Assembly: GCA_020284085.1 (NCBI GenBank)
Contig: JACEVL010000033.1
Location: 852,501-916,500 of the forward strand
Direction: 5' to 3'
DNA: 64,000 bases
DNA from: Aporrectodea caliginosa
Taxonomy: Eukaryota > Annelida > Clitellata > Crassiclitellata > Lumbricidae
The notes beneath the pieces are model-generated. The model did not search any database. It worked only from the letters and a program-made list of their open reading frames with translations, and was not told where the DNA came from. Shown in pieces: positions 41,522 to 53,219 of this stretch (the stretch's first letter is position 1; each line of letters starts with the position of its first letter). The position numbers and the translations under genes were made by a program.

Positions 41522-42212
41522 TGATCAAGTAAGTAAATAAGTATGTACTTTATTGAACCGCCTGCAAACTCACTGCGGGAACATCAGATAAGAACAATAT
41601 GAGTGCTCAATAATAAAGTAATTATAATATGCAATTGTAAAACAGACGTCTTGGGAGCTGGGAGATAGTAAGGATAAAGTAAGAAGAAAGATCAGCAATT
41701 AAGTCATTTGAATACCATTCGCATGATAAAACTACACCGTGTTAATGCATCAGCAATCAGGATCTCACGGTTATGTGAACGAGGATGGAGTTAGTAGGTA
41801 ACATTCTTTATAGGAGGCAGTAGACAATCGAGAACATGGCTGGGGTTGTGAAAAGAGAAGAATCACCACGGCCACAGAGGTAATCGAACATCTTCTGGTC
41901 GACAGGCAGAAACTTTAGCCGTACCATTTTCCGTATTATTGCATTAATACGCGCGCGCTGACCAGCATTGGCAAAGCCGTACCATGCAGGAGGCGAGCCA
42001 GCGAGGTTGCCCGAACTACATCATAAAGGCACATCCCCGAGAGACCATTGGCAATAAGGATGCGTATCGCATAGAGCGCCTGGCTAGCCTTAATACAGAT
42101 TCGGTCAATATGGGGGTCAAAACTATGGTCTATCCGAAATGGTTAGCCTCTAAAATAACACACTTAGACACCCTATCCATTGCTGGTAAAGGATGGGAAG
42201 AATAAGTAATTA
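41522..42212 (-). pseudogene. Non-LTR retrotransposon RT C-terminal remnant with (ACTT)n tail
   Basis: On the minus strand, from about 42120: PHIDRICIKASQALYAIRIL, IANGLSGMCLYDVVRATSLA, RLLHGTALP, then in another frame RINAIIRKMVRLKFLPVDQK, MFDYLCGRGDSSLFTT and HNREILIADALT. This matches the region after the RT core of CR1/Rex-type elements. 3' end CGGTTCAATAAAGTACATAC then a TTACTT tail at about 41525-41540. At least two frameshifts. Confidence 0.75.
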
Positions 42213-42239
42213 AGACCGCGGACTCATAAATATCTCTTT

Positions 42240-42325
42240 AGATTTATTGCTACTGAATCGCCCTCCCTCGTTCTCCAGGCTTGGGACTAGCACTACACAA
42301 TACAGGGAAGTGGTGGAGTTAGATG
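42240..42325 (-). repeat. Module A
   Basis: ATCGCCCTCCCTCGTTCTCC, AGGCTTGGGACTAGCACTAC, AGTGGTGGAGTTAG. Confidence 0.6.
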
Positions 42326-42914
42326 ACGTTAAACAATTCAAAGTAATTATAAGCTGCTGATGACAGACTGTATTTGGTTGTTGGCCACACTGGCTAAATT
42401 AGATGACAAAAAAGAACTAGGGATCTAAAATCTTGCATATTACCCAAGTACAGGAACGCAGGTCAAAATCACCGGATTGAAATCTCTGTTCTGCAAATTG
42501 TCATATTGATTTGACAACCGGGTTCTTAAACTCTCAAAGTTTCATTCATCAGCATCTCCCTGAACACTGAAGAGGAGGACGACTACTTTGCAAGACTTCG
42601 AAATGATCGTGGTTCCTACAGATCCTCGGATGTTAAAATCTTACGACCAGAGGTGAGGATAAAACGCGGACACTGGTGAATTGTTCTTCACAAGTGAAAC
42701 ACTGGCATGCAACCAAATGCAGTCTGTCACCAACAGAATATTATCACTTTTCATTGTTTAATTTATGGCATGAAAAGCCTTTGACTTCGATTTGAATAGT
42801 TTCCTACATCTCAAGCGCTATTAACTGCCAAAAATATCTACCTAGCATATACATAGGCTAATCCAATATTTAACGACATCCTATAGCTACAAAGGCTGTT
42901 GACGTCTTTAAAGT

Positions 42915-43180
42915 TGTTGATGTATTTCCGTTCATTTTCTTGTAATGTTCTCACAAATGTTCTTTCTCCTTTCTCGTCTTTGATTCCGTTTCTGATAAGA
43001 TGCTGACGTATTTAAAGTTTCTGACGATTTAAGTTCATTTTCATATAATTTCTATCAACAGTTTTCTTTTTCTTTTCTTGGCTTTGATTCCGTTTCTGAT
43101 AAGATGTAGACGTATTTAAAGTTTCTGACGGATTAAGTTCATTTCCGTATAATGTTAATAACTGTTTTCTCCTCAATCTT
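42915..43180. repeat. Tandem repeat of about 108 bp
   Basis: TTTGATTCCGTTTCTGATAAG and GACGTATTTAAAGTTTCTGA occur at about 42978-43028 and 43083-43130. A third, diverged unit precedes at about 42915. Flanking 42330-42914 has one C-like motif (TTTAACGACATCCTATAGC at 42871) and no gene. Confidence 0.7.
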
Positions 43181-43720
43181 ATTAACAATATTAACAATAT
43201 TTGATAGATACATATTATTTGATTTGATACATATTAAAGTATTGTATCTCCGTTATGTTTGGCCCATTGGCTCTTTTTATTGTAATTCTTTTTTAACATC
43301 TTTTTTTTCCCTTTTTTTTTTTTTTTCTCCTTTTGTTTCTTTTTTTGGTGGCTATTTCAGCTCTTTTTTGGCTATATCAGCTCTTTTTTTGGCTATATCA
43401 GCTCTTTTTTGGCTATTTTAGCTCTTTTCAGATATGTTTACAAAGTTATTAACAGTACTTCTTTAAGTTTTCTAAAATAACATGTAATGCTATTTGCAAA
43501 CAGAAATTCAGCACAGATGTGTAATATATATACATGTATTATATACACATTTTATTTTAACATACATCTATTTACAAGAATGCATGTTAACAATTATTTA
43601 CATGACAGAATACTTAATTAAACATTTCATTAAACATTTTCCTATGAAACAATGTAATATCATTAGAAAATGCAATGAAATAATGAAATAATAAAATGTA
43701 TCTACCTAGCAATCGCAGCA
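43181..43720. other. T-rich, no gene recognised
   Basis: Poly-T tract at 43296-43330 and short repeats of TTTTTTGGCTATATCAGCTC (43338-43430). No supported ORF. Confidence 0.5.
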
Positions 43721-43721
43721 G

Positions 43722-43840
43722 CGCCTTATATAGCACCCATGGATTACGTTTCAAAGGTGTTTAACAAATCAAATTTGCATTAACCATCATTTAACTTTTT
43801 AAAGGCACATTTTGGCATGAAAGGCATTGGTCGCATACTT
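43722..43840 (-). repeat. Module B and C-like segment
   Basis: CTTATATAGCACCCATGG, CGTTTCAAAGGTGTTTAAC, then CATCATTTAACTTTTTAAAG. Confidence 0.55.
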
Positions 43841-43904
43841 CAACTGTTTTGTAGACGCATCCGATGAATCGTGCATCTCATAGTCCTATCTTTCTATTGT
43901 GATT

Positions 43905-45310
43905 GTGGTATCGGCTACGGTCAACTGAATTCGCCACCAGCAGAATAAGACTAAGAAACAGACGCTGTGCCTTGACTACTTAACTTCCACGTAGCCGTGA
44001 TGCCAGTCCAAAGCCTTCTTCGTGTGGTGGGCGATGCTAATCATCTTTCTTATGTCAGATCGTGTGCGTATTTTTGTATTTAACGACGCTGCGTTATAAC
44101 ACAGATGATTAGCGTCGCCCTCCTCGTTTACTCATGCCCTCGACTGGCACTACCCGAGTACAGGCAGTGGCTTAAGGCGGTGTCACTAAAAGTAGTTTCC
44201 ATTGTTTAAGTATATATTTTGGCTGACAAGGCCATTGACTTCGACCTCACATTGATTTTCTGATTACCTAATGTCGGCGCTTACGACAGTCGTCAATTAC
44301 CATACGAAATCACTTAGTTTTATTTTAGTGATATAAAGGATGTGGATTCCTAAAACAGGTGTCTAATAGTTTCCAACATTTTCGATTGCTCATGCTTATT
44401 TAATTTTGGCTTCACACATCATATTTTACCTCAGCGCAAAATAAAACAATCCTTCTCAATATTTTACTGCACCTACACATTATGTAACATACACAATTAC
44501 AATTGCGCTTCTTTCTCCATCAGTCTACATTGCGACTCTTCATTGTATTTCTAACCGCGCTTTAAAATTCTCTTGTTTGAAGACGTCATCTGTTTAAATC
44601 AGTACAAACCACAAGAAAGCGACTTCAATTATAGAGGAAACACATTGAAACGATGCCAACTGAGTCATAATCGTAATTGTAATCGTAATCAAGTATTTAT
44701 ATAGCGCCACTCAAAACAGAGGTGCTCCCGACCCGGGCCAGTATCTTCACTGGTAAACAGAGAGGTTTTCAGGCGCTGGCGGAACTGGTTAAAAGAAATA
44801 GAGAAAAGGTCAGACCTGAGAAACTGTGGAAACCGGTTCCAGCTATTGGGACCAACAATAACGAAACTCTTAGACTGGGCCGTAGAAGTACGCACCCGCG
44901 GGACAACCAAGTAACCACGGGCCGAGGATCGAATGGAGGAACGACTGTGTAGAAGATACTGGGGTACAAAAAGCCCTAAGATAGTGAGGAGCAGAGCCAG
45001 CAAGACAGCTTCGCATGAGGGAGCAGATCTTGAATTGGATGCGCTGGCGAATGGGACCAGTGAAGGGAGTCACGGATAAAATAGGAAATAATTATGGTCA
45101 AACTTCGCAATGCCCCTATGAGGCGGGCGGCAGCGTTTAGGTTGGCCTGAAGTTTAGACGTATTTGTAGAGGAGAGACCAATGTACACGCATTCCCATAA
45201 TCAATCCTGGAACAGATCAATGCGTACTCTGGTAGCGCTAATCCGAGATCTGGATGATTGAGGGGAGCGACGCTTATTATCTTTGTTATGTCAGCTTACA
45301 GACTCTACCT
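43905..45310. repeat. Long composite repeat, copy with CR1-like insertion
   Basis: Order: F (43905-43995), A plus (about 43998-44055), A minus (44090-44180), C-like minus (44205-44260), B2 minus (GATATAAAGG to AACAGGTGTCTAATAG, 44330-44372), D (ACAATTACAATTGCGCTTC, CATCAGTCTACATTGCGAC), then ATTGAAACGATGCC, interrupted at 44672, and A-like again at 45230-45310. Confidence 0.7.
44672..45200 (-). pseudogene. CR1/L2-like RT C-terminal remnant with (GATTAC)n tail
   Basis: Minus-strand frames read NLNAAARLIGALRSLTIIIS, YFIRDSLHW, IQFKICSLMRSCLAGSAPHY, LRAFCTPVSS, then RSSARGYLVVPRVRTS, SFVIVGPNSWNRFPQFLRS and FRQRLKTSLF. At least two frameshifts. Ends GGCGCTATATAAATAC and a GATTAC-type microsatellite (plus strand 44671-44690). 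Inserted in a composite repeat. Confidence 0.85.
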
Positions 45311-45489
45311 ACATAATCGCCAGTTACAGAGATCAATCAATCAATCAATTTTCGTTTATTCCGAACACCAGGCTGACAGAACGCAGCTTGTTACATTAGT
45401 TAGTCATATTTATATATGTGTTCATTTGTATATCACCTTGTACTTTCTAGATATCGTTTAAGGAAGCCAGATATTGCCTATTAAAAGTA

Positions 45490-45752
45490 TGGTCGAAGTC
45501 AACCGCCGTGACAGTCTTAAGATGTCCTTATTGACAATAATACGAGGAAAACATTGTTAGGAAGAATGCTGTACTCCTGTTGGATTTTTTATTTGTACTA
45601 TGGTGTTTGTACACCGGATTGCGGCTCTTCTGCAATCGGTTTAATAAAGAATATATTTCATTACTCACTTACTTTCTTACTTACTTACTTACTCACTTAC
45701 TTTTACTTACTTACTTACTTACTTACCTACTTACTTACTTACTTACTCACTC

Positions 45753-45797
<45 letters not shown>

Positions 45798-45860
45798 AAA
45801 GGCAATGCGCGTTTTTGGACACCTTTACAACGTTTTCCACATCTACATAAGATAAGCTGC
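45490..45860 (+). repeat. Modules C and B, split by a LINE tail
   Basis: C at 45490-45525 (GGTCGAAGTCAACCGCCG, AAGATGTCC) and B at 45815-45860 (TTTTGGACACCTTTACAACG). Between them lies the LINE 3' end at 45545-45797. Confidence 0.6.
45590..45797 (+). mobile_element. LINE 3' end with long (ACTT)n tail
   Basis: TGTACACCGGATTGCGGC, GCAATCGGTTTAATAAAG, then about 130 bp of ACTT repeats. Confidence 0.75.
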
Positions 45861-46489
45861 CTTAAGAGGTTTGTTTCAACTGCTTCCATTACGACATTAC
45901 AATGTAACATTAAAACCCTGATTGGTATGGGTTGCATGCAAAGTGAAGTCCTTAGGCTGGTAAACCTTATAAGTAAAGGAATGATTTTGTAAGTAATGTC
46001 ATGCTTACGACTCTATGTAATGCTCGTAAGTTTTGTAATTTAACGCTTGCATTAATTATCAACTGAGTATATTCTTAAAGTGCAAATGCGTTAGTCATTG
46101 CTATCATCGGTCATGTCCAAGTGCCCATACCAAAATGGCCGATCTCTAGTCTAGAGGAGCTCTGACGTCACGACATAGATTATATATTTCAGTGTGAAGA
46201 TTCTAACGACTAACTATGCAGAGTCCAAAATAATGTACAGTCCATAATTATGTACAGTCCATGACAAGTAGAGTTGTTTATGTTGTTGGTGAGTGGATTT
46301 GTCCTTATGTAGACCTTTAGTTGTTCAGTTGTAAATATGTGCATCAATCGGACAATGACATGTAATCCTACTGCATACTTGCCAGTTTGAATCAATAAAC
46401 AAGAATGTTTTTTAAAAGAAAACGTTTATATTAATATTATAATCGCAATTTAGAGCTATATTTTGTCGATTAAAAAGCGAAGTCGGTTA

Positions 46490-46580
46490 ACCGTCTTTAA
46501 GTTAACCTTGCTAAAGCATATCTTTTATTGGACACCTTTTAAAGCCTTGACCACTATTCTATATATAGTGCAGCTACGTT
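46490..46580 (+). repeat. Modules C and B
   Basis: GAAGTCGGTTAACCGTC then TTGGACACCTTTTAAAGCC and CTATATATAGTGCAGC. Confidence 0.55.
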
Positions 46581-46799
46581 AATTGTTTTAATTCAGATTT
46601 CTGTCTGAGGAGGTCTTATGCAAATTAGACGAAATATCGCAGCAATTGTAAGACACAAAAACCTTTATTTGTAAGAAGGTGTAAAAAGTCAAATGTTATT
46701 GGAAGGCGATTTTAATACAGAAGCTAAGACACGGTGGTGTCAATGTTAATGTTCCTGTTGGCCACAAAATGCCGCTAATGTTTGCATTTTTTACATTAT

Positions 46800-47125
46800 G
46801 AATGTTTTATAAGCGAATAAAGCCACCGGAGAGTGAAAGAGAGAGGAGGATAATAGAGAACACTGTCAGAAAGAGAAGATTAAAATGAATCGGACATGTG
46901 GTTAGTATGGAGAAGGATAGAAGAGCCAACCATGCGAAGAAGAGCTCGAACCCTGAGGGATGAAGGAAAAGGTGAATACCACGGAAGAACTGAGACCATC
47001 ATAGGTGACTTGAGATGCATGGAAATGTCGTGGGACGAGGCTGAAAGACTGGCCATGGACAGAGATGAATGGAGAAGATGCGTTGCACGATGTAAAGACC
47101 TACATGGCAAGGACTAAGTAAGTAA
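46800..47125 (+). pseudogene. Non-LTR RT extreme C-terminus
   Basis: Frames give RKRRLKWIGHVV-like sequence (46868-46910), then EEPTMRRRARTLRDEGKGEY, MSWDEAERLAMDRDEWRRC and VARCKDLHGKD before the stop (47115-47117), then GTAAGTAAGTATT. This is the usual C-terminus of RTE/Jockey-type ORF2 proteins. A shorter copy is at 51030-51115. Different from the family ending WRNWTYEPA. Confidence 0.8.
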
Positions 47126-47815
47126 GTATTGAAAGTTCTGTTGGTCATCGATTGTCACTTTGTGTTCAACACATCTACGCTGTAGATAAAAATAGATTTG
47201 AAATCGAGATCTAAATATGTGATACGAAATATCGGTAAAGTATCTCCAACAGTAATGTATAATTCTGAAGTCCAAAATAATAGTCTTATTATAATTACCA
47301 TTAACCGTACGACACCGTTTGCACTAGGGCATGGAAATCCGAGACCTTTTTAGAGACCCGGAATTCCGGTGTTGGCGGCAGTAAAACCTCGGGTAATCCG
47401 GTTTTGACGGGTTTGCAAACTATACATGATAAGTATTACTACTGTACCATGTCTTGCTAAATGAACAACGTGGTCCTAAGCAGCTACAAAGTCCAAAGTT
47501 CTCTAGCAGTGAAGAATTTAAACAGAAAACTAACTTTATTAAAATCGTGATAGACGTTGTTTCAAATAAACAGAATTGTCAAATATCACTATAAATGGTT
47601 TACATAGCAGCTTTAGACCCTGCAAGTGCCAGCCCTTAAATTCTGGTAAAATGTGCGCATCAAACACATTATCACTCAACGACGAATGGATCTTCGTACA
47701 CAGAAGACCGAAAACGCGCGCTGGGCGAATGTAGAGTAGGCCTAAGTAATTAACGATACAACTAAAATTACTATTTTAAAAACAATAAAGTTTTGAGTCT
47801 GCCATTACGATTACA
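47126..47815. other. No recognised gene
   Basis: Contains a GC-rich palindromic stretch (GACCCGGAATTCCGG, 47355-47370) that may be a MITE end. Nothing else is supported. Confidence 0.35.
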
Positions 47816-47821
47816 ATCCTG

Positions 47822-48788
47822 GGGCCATATTCATGAAGATAGGAGTAAGCTATTCGGGAGTAGCGCCTACTCCGGGAATAACTAATCCCTGAATAAAACT
47901 TAGTCGTTGTTGGTATTCATAAAACAGGCGCAGACGGCCGATTAGTTACTCTGAGCGTAAACTGCGCTGACGCTGGGTTTTCCCAATATTTGAGTGGTTA
48001 TCGTTGAACGCGCATGCGCAGAAAGGTCCGCCACCGACGAAGAGTAAAATAAGTAAGCAAGTAAGTCTCGCCTTTATAATCCCACTACCAACGCGCAGCA
48101 TTTGCATCGAAATAGAATGTAAAATAAAACAGAAGTAAAAATAATTATAGTATTAATAGTGAGGAGGTCGGAACATCGAATTTCACGGTTGTGAGGACAA
48201 TGTAAACAAATAAAAATTGAAAGACGGCGGTAAAGCAAAACAAATCTAATTTAATATAAATGTTAAATCAAGAGGCGTTTTTGTTGCAGTAGGCCTAAAT
48301 ATGAGAGTGAACGTTAATTAGCAGCAAAGGTACAGTAAGAAAATGACAAGGAAGAGTGAACAGATTTTGAAGTTTACGTTGAAGTTGGGACAGATCAGAT
48401 CAAGGCCTAACGGGTATACACGCGGCACTTCGAATGCAACATTGTCAGACATCTCGTCAAATTTTAGCATTTTGTGACGGCGAAATGAAAGGCAATTTAA
48501 AGTTCGCCGTTGGCGAACTAGACGAGTTAATTACGGATTCTCTTAAACACTTATTGATGTCTAAAACGTCGTCGAATGCAACGAATAACGACGGCCGCCA
48601 TATTGTTTATCGCCTTTAAGCTGTGAATAGAGGACTAAGTCTTACTCCTACCTCTGACTCGGAGTAGCGTTATTCGCAGAGTAGAGCGTTGCACCTGTCT
48701 CATGAATACCGCCGTAGCCCACTACTCCCGCGTAGGCCAGATTTAAGCTGCGAATAAGAGTTAGTCATGTCCCATGAATCCCGGCCCT
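47822..48788 (+). mobile_element. PIF/Harbinger-like MITE (tentative)
   Basis: Ends GGGGCCATATTCATGAAG and CCATGAATCCCGGCCC form an imperfect inverted repeat of about 18 bp. The GGGCC..ATTCATGAA style is common in Harbinger elements. Flanking CTGG on both sides is only a possible short TSD. Internal GGAGTA/TACTCC motifs recur near both ends (47840-47880, 48640-48730). Contains a LINE 3' tail (TAAGTAAGCAAGTAAGTC, 48049). The 61-aa ORF at 48434-48619 has no recognised domain. Confidence 0.55.
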
Positions 48789-49029
48789 GGACTAAATGGT
48801 TCGAGCTCGCACTTGCTTCTCTGCCATGCTTTCGGCGCAAGTAAACGCGCTAGTAGTTTTCCTCATATCGTCTCCTACTACTCATAGGCATACTTAAGAA
48901 GAAAGTCACAGGCTACTAAATTATTCACTTATTTACTTACTAACTTACTTATTTCTTAATTTATTTATTTATCAGCTCAGTCTCAGAGGCATTGACCTTG
49001 ATATTCGTCAACTGTTGGCTCAATGTACT

Positions 49030-49140
49030 TAATTTCTTTACAACAACGCTGTGTCGTAACAAAGATTATTAGCGTCACCATCCTCCTATTTCTGAACTTG
49101 AGACTGGCACTACCACAGTAAATATTAGGAAAGTCGCGTA
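49030..49140 (-). repeat. Module A
   Basis: TTTACAACAACGCTGTGTCG, TTAGCGTCACCATCCTCC, TTGAGACTGGCACTACCAC. Confidence 0.65.
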
Positions 49141-49197
49141 GTAAAGAAAACCTTTAGTTGTAATGTAAAACAAGAGCAGACGCTCAATGGCATTAAT

Positions 49198-49498
49198 CAT
49201 GGGCGCCCGCACATAGGGGCAAGAGGGGCACTTGCCTCCCTTTGGAAAATGGATACCTTGTTTAACTAAGCTACTACTTTTTGGTGTTTAACAAATTTCT
49301 TCGCACTGAAGCACTAACTTAAAACAATATCCAAGCAAAATTAGCTTTGTTTTGTTTTAAATTTAGCATTTAAAAACCTATGTGAAAACATACACATGTT
49401 CTTATATTCCTGTCTTGCATTGTTCAGGCTCTTGCTAAAAAATTTAGCCCTGAGCATTGTGTTTTGCCCCCTCCTAAAAATGTCTATGGGCGCCCATG
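49198..49498 (+). mobile_element. hAT-type MITE, 301 bp
   Basis: Ends CATGGGCGCCC and GGGCGCCCATG are exact inverted repeats. Flanked by GCATTAAT and GCAGTAAT, an 8-bp duplication with one mismatch. No ORF. Confidence 0.78.
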
Positions 49499-49619
49499 GC
49501 AGTAATTGAAAGAAGGATCCAGAGTTTTAAGCCGACATAAATAATTTTGAAGAATTCGCGCCGTTTGTATGGATTAACAAGAAAAGTTGTATTTTCACTT
49601 TAGTGTATGCGTGTAGCGG

Positions 49620-50090
49620 TAGCCTGTCTTATGATTAACGACGGCCATTGACGTCGACCTCATAATAATAAAGCTCACTTCAAACATAGCAGGAACTCAA
49701 CGAATAGACGAAATGACGATTATATAGCACATGTTTATATTGTTCAAACGGTGTGTGAGAAGAGCTGTTGTTTTCACTTTAACATACCCGTGTATATTAT
49801 GACAGCCACTGCCATAATATTATATTGACGTCGGCGTTATTACTCTAGACCTGATAGAACTCAAGCAATAGACCAAGTTACAGCTATATAGCATCTGTGT
49901 AATCCTTAAAAAGGTGTTTAAGGAGAGCGGCTTTTTCACATCATTGCAATACAATGCAACTTGTATTTATAAAGCGCGTTGATAAAAAATAAGTCTTCCT
50001 TTAAAACACAGATGATTGGAGTGAACAAATGGACGAAGTGTCGATTATATAACATCTGTGTAAACCGTTTTAAAGGTATGAAAGCCGTCG
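49620..50090 (-). repeat. C and B modules
   Basis: C at 49633-49662 (TTAACGACGGCCATTGACG). B at 49888-49925 (GCTATATAGCATCTGTG, TAAAAAGGTGTTTAAGG) and 50045-50085 (TATATAACATCTGTG, CGTTTTAAAGGTATG). Confidence 0.6.
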
Positions 50091-50284
50091 CTTTCGTTCG
50101 TGGATATTTTCGTTATTTCCCTTCAGCCATCACCTTTCGTTAATTTCCTTTCGATAGCAGAATATTTTGCCAATTTTATATTTTTTATTGAATGGCAGAA
50201 AAATCTCCTGACTGTGTCAAGTCAGAGGGGTTGTCCATAGATTCCAATTGAAGAATCAACTTGTCAGAGAGACAAGAGAGAGGA

Positions 50285-50640
50285 GGCAGATTCACATCGT
50301 TGATCTGGCTGCGTTCAACTGAGTTCGCCACCAGCAGAAAAAGACTAAGAAATAGACGCTCGGCTATAACTACTTCACTGTCACGTAGCAGTGGTGCCAG
50401 TCCAAAGCCTGATAATGAGGAGACGACGCCGATCGTCTTTCTTATGCTGCAACGTGTGTTTGTTTATGTTTAACGACGCTGTGTCTAACAAAGATGATTA
50501 ACGTCGCCCTCCTGTTTTACCCCTGCCTTGGATTGGCACTTCCAGAGTACGAAGAGTGGCCTATGGTGGAGTAAGTAAAAGTTTCTATTGTTTAACGACG
50601 TCTTTTTGTCTTCCAGAGCTAATGACGTTGACTTCACCTC
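50285..50640. repeat. Composite repeat, F plus A-A hairpin plus C
   Basis: F (CATCGTTGATCTGGCTGCG, CGCCACCAGCAGAAAAAGAC), A plus (50392-50440), A minus (50470-50575, CGTCGCCCTCCTGTTTTACC), C minus (GTTTAACGACGTC, 50593-50640). Confidence 0.7.
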
Positions 50641-50696
50641 AATTGACTTTGATATTCTGATTCATCTTTCATCGTTAGCCTGGATTAACACTGGAT

Positions 50697-50765
50697 TGGA
50701 TTGGATCCACAGTTTAACGGCAGCTTATGACAACATAAGCCGTTTCCGCCGACAAAGATTAGTAA
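50697..50765 (-). repeat. Module C, retroposon-type 3' end
   Basis: GGATCCACAGTTTAACGGC, AGCTTATGACAACATAAGCC, GTTTCCGCCGACAAAG; tail GGATTGGATT on the left. Confidence 0.7.
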
Positions 50766-50842
50766 ACCTTTGTTCAGCCTTCGAGTAAAATCTGATGCGT
50801 GTAACCAAAATTAAATATGTTAGAACAGTCGGCAGAGTTGCT

Positions 50843-51022
50843 AACACTTAAACACCTCTTTTAACAATGCCATTTCCCTATAAAAGCGAAATAAATTAAA
50901 TGTTTATATTTAGGATGGTGTCACTGTCGGGCGTAATAGCAATAGAACGGTGAGAACTCGTCAAATTAATTAATGTCGACGTCAACGGCCTTTGTTGCTA
51001 TAAGGTGTCCTTAAACTTTTTC
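50843..51022 (+). repeat. B2 and C modules
   Basis: B2 AAACACCTCTTTTAACAATG with CCTATAAAAGCG. C: ACGGTGAGAACTCGTC, GACGTCAACGGCCTTTGTTG, AAGGTGTCC. Confidence 0.65.
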
Positions 51023-51029
51023 TTACTTT

Positions 51030-51115
51030 TTAAAATGGCGATGAGTAGAGACGAGTGGAGGAGATGCGTTGTCCGATGTGCAGACCTGCACGGGAAGGAC
51101 TAAGTTCTAAGTAAG
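51030..51115 (+). pseudogene. Non-LTR RT extreme C-terminus, short copy
   Basis: Encodes MSRDEWRRCVVRCADLHGKD and stop at 51102-51104, then TAAGTAAGTCC. Same family as 46800-47125. Confidence 0.7.
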
Positions 51116-51246
51116 TCCCTGTGTTCATTTGGTCTTCGTGTATATGACAGATGTCAGTGTTTATCACTTTGTCACTAGTAGTAGTAGTTTCAGTTTAACA
51201 AGACTGTGTGATAACAAGTAACCAACCAATATCTTTTGAAACATAG

Positions 51247-51352
51247 TCTGCATTATGCCACAGGAAAGGCAAGAACTGCTTAAAATAATTTTCATCGCCA
51301 TCAACGGCCTTAGTTGTCCTAAGATGTCGTTTAACTCTGGATCGATCCATCC
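51247..51352 (+). repeat. Module C with (ATCC)n tail
   Basis: CATTATGCCACAGGAAAGGC, CATCAACGGCCTTAG, AAGATGTCGTTTAACTC, GGATCGATCCATCC. Confidence 0.7.
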
Positions 51353-51639
51353 AATCCCTAGGTCATCTCATTGTCACTGCATTAATCTATGCCTCGGTGA
51401 AAATTTTGCAATTTGAAGCCATTATAATTATATTGTTAAACTGCTAGAAATTCAATGTGTTGTGTTGTTTCCCTGGATGATTTAAATCTTTCAAAGGTTA
51501 CTTGCCGGGGAAAGAGCCGAGGGTGGGCCTTGTCGTGGCGAGGGTGCCCTGCTGGTGACGTCTTTGAAGGCGGGTGAAAGTCTGCAGCGAGGCACGCAAG
51601 GGTGAATGCGTGGATGGAAGACATCTTTCAGATGCGTTT

Positions 51640-52695
51640 GAATCGTAATCGTAAAATCTAAATTTCTAAAGCCCTAAGCGCAGGACACCAACCTATTCAC
51701 GAAGCCTTGATAGCGATGAAGGAATCTCTAATCATCTTCATTATGCCGCAGCGTCTGTGTAGTTTGTGCTTAACAACGCTGTTTCATTGCAAAGATGATT
51801 AACGTCGCCCTCCTGTTTCATACAGGCTTTGGACTGGCACTTCCAGAGTACAGACAGTGGCTTATGGCGGAGGTGGGAGTAGCTTCCTTTGTTGAGACGA
51901 CATCTTATGGGTGCAAGGGTAAATGACGTCGGCCTCACCTTGATAATTAGGATCACCCTACGTTAGTATTGAATTACAGTGAGATGGTTTCCCAAACATT
52001 GCACAAATCACATGACCAGCCTTAGTTGTGTGAATGTTGTACAATATATTGTTCAAATTCACTTTGCCCAATCTTAATTAATTTTGGTTAATTGAACTTT
52101 TACGATTGAATTATACATGCTTCAGCTTTTGTCAGGGAGTAATCTGACAACACTATGTTTATTTTGTTTATATAAAGAATACGCATTCTTAAAAGCGGTG
52201 TCTAAAAATTATCAACTATGCCGACGGTTTTTGATTATTTAGTTTCGATTTCGAAGGTAAAACAAAATTTTGCTTCTTTAAGTTTTAGTGCACTTAATGT
52301 TATGTTACATTTACAATTACAATGACGAAGCTTTATTGTAATCACTAATCACTCCTTCAGTCCACACTGACCATACTTCAATGTATTGCTTGCATCGCTT
52401 TAAGATCCTCTTCTTTAAAGACGCTGCCTTTTTAAATCAGAACAGACCAAATAAATCGACTTGATTAGAGGATCGGCTTTGAAACACCGTCACACCCTTC
52501 TAATCGGGCAGCGCCAGACCCAATAGTGTTTAAGGAAGGGGTCGACGTAATTATCTAAATTACACAGCGTTGTTAAAAAACCGTCCACATGATCGCCAGT
52601 CTTAAAGACGATACAAGATAGCTTTTGTTAACTAAAAGGTCAGATGAGTTTGACTGTGATAAGACGACCTTGAACGGACTAAACAGTGGCTAAAA
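51640..52695. repeat. Long composite repeat copy
   Basis: TCGTAATCGTAAAATC start, A plus/A minus pair (about 51690-51870; CGTCGCCCTCCTGTTTC), C minus (51895-51945), B2 minus (TATATAAAGAATACGC, AAAGCGGTGTCTAAA at 52170-52208), D (TTACATTTACAATTACAATG, CTCCTTCAGTCCACACTG), A plus (52485-52580), C-like (52640-52690). Confidence 0.7.
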
Positions 52696-52699
52696 CAAA

Positions 52700-53120
52700 C
52701 GCGTTTTATTCATCATCATCTTCGTCAGTTCTTGACGGCAGCCATTTATTGGAGATGGGTACGAATAAATGAGTAACGTTGTCATCGGGTATTTGTCCAG
52801 TCCATTGCTCCTCTTAGTGTCAGTCCAAGTGTTGTTATATGTCCCCAAGTATATTATCCATCCAGCGTAGTCTTTGTCTGCCTTGTTGTCTTTTCCTTCA
52901 AATCCTGAATGTCATCGTTGAACGACTTTGTCTAGCAGGGTTGTTTAGATACCGTACCTAATGATTGCCTTATATGTCATCGTTTTTTTTTTCCTGTAGT
53001 CTTGGAATCCCTGCGATCTTGCGCAGAAAAGTCATTTCTGCTTCAAGAACTCTTATCTCATCTTGCTTTCAGTCTTTCACACTGTTCAACATTCCGATCC
53101 ATAAATGAAAATCGGTTATA
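52700..53120 (-). pseudogene. Non-LTR RT C-terminal remnant, degraded
   Basis: The minus strand reads, across frames, YGSEC, EIRVLEAEMTFLRKIAGI-like sequence (about 53080-52990) and RQRLRWMDNILGD (about 52880-52840), the LEAxEM and RWxxHI regions typical of RTE/Jockey-type proteins, with many stops. Ends in GATGATGATGAA. An old copy. Confidence 0.6.
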
Positions 53121-53219
53121 TCATCGTCGCGTATATTTTTAGTTAGACACTTATAAAGCGCTGCCCACCAAACCATGTATTTAGAAGCTGCGTTTAGTCA
53201 AACTGTGCCAGTGCTCTAT

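Noticed and set aside
41984..42205. 73-aa plus-strand ORF
   Set aside because: Antisense shadow of the LINE RT remnant on the minus strand.
45640..45797. ORFs rich in LLTYL
   Set aside because: Translation of the (ACTT)n tail of a LINE.
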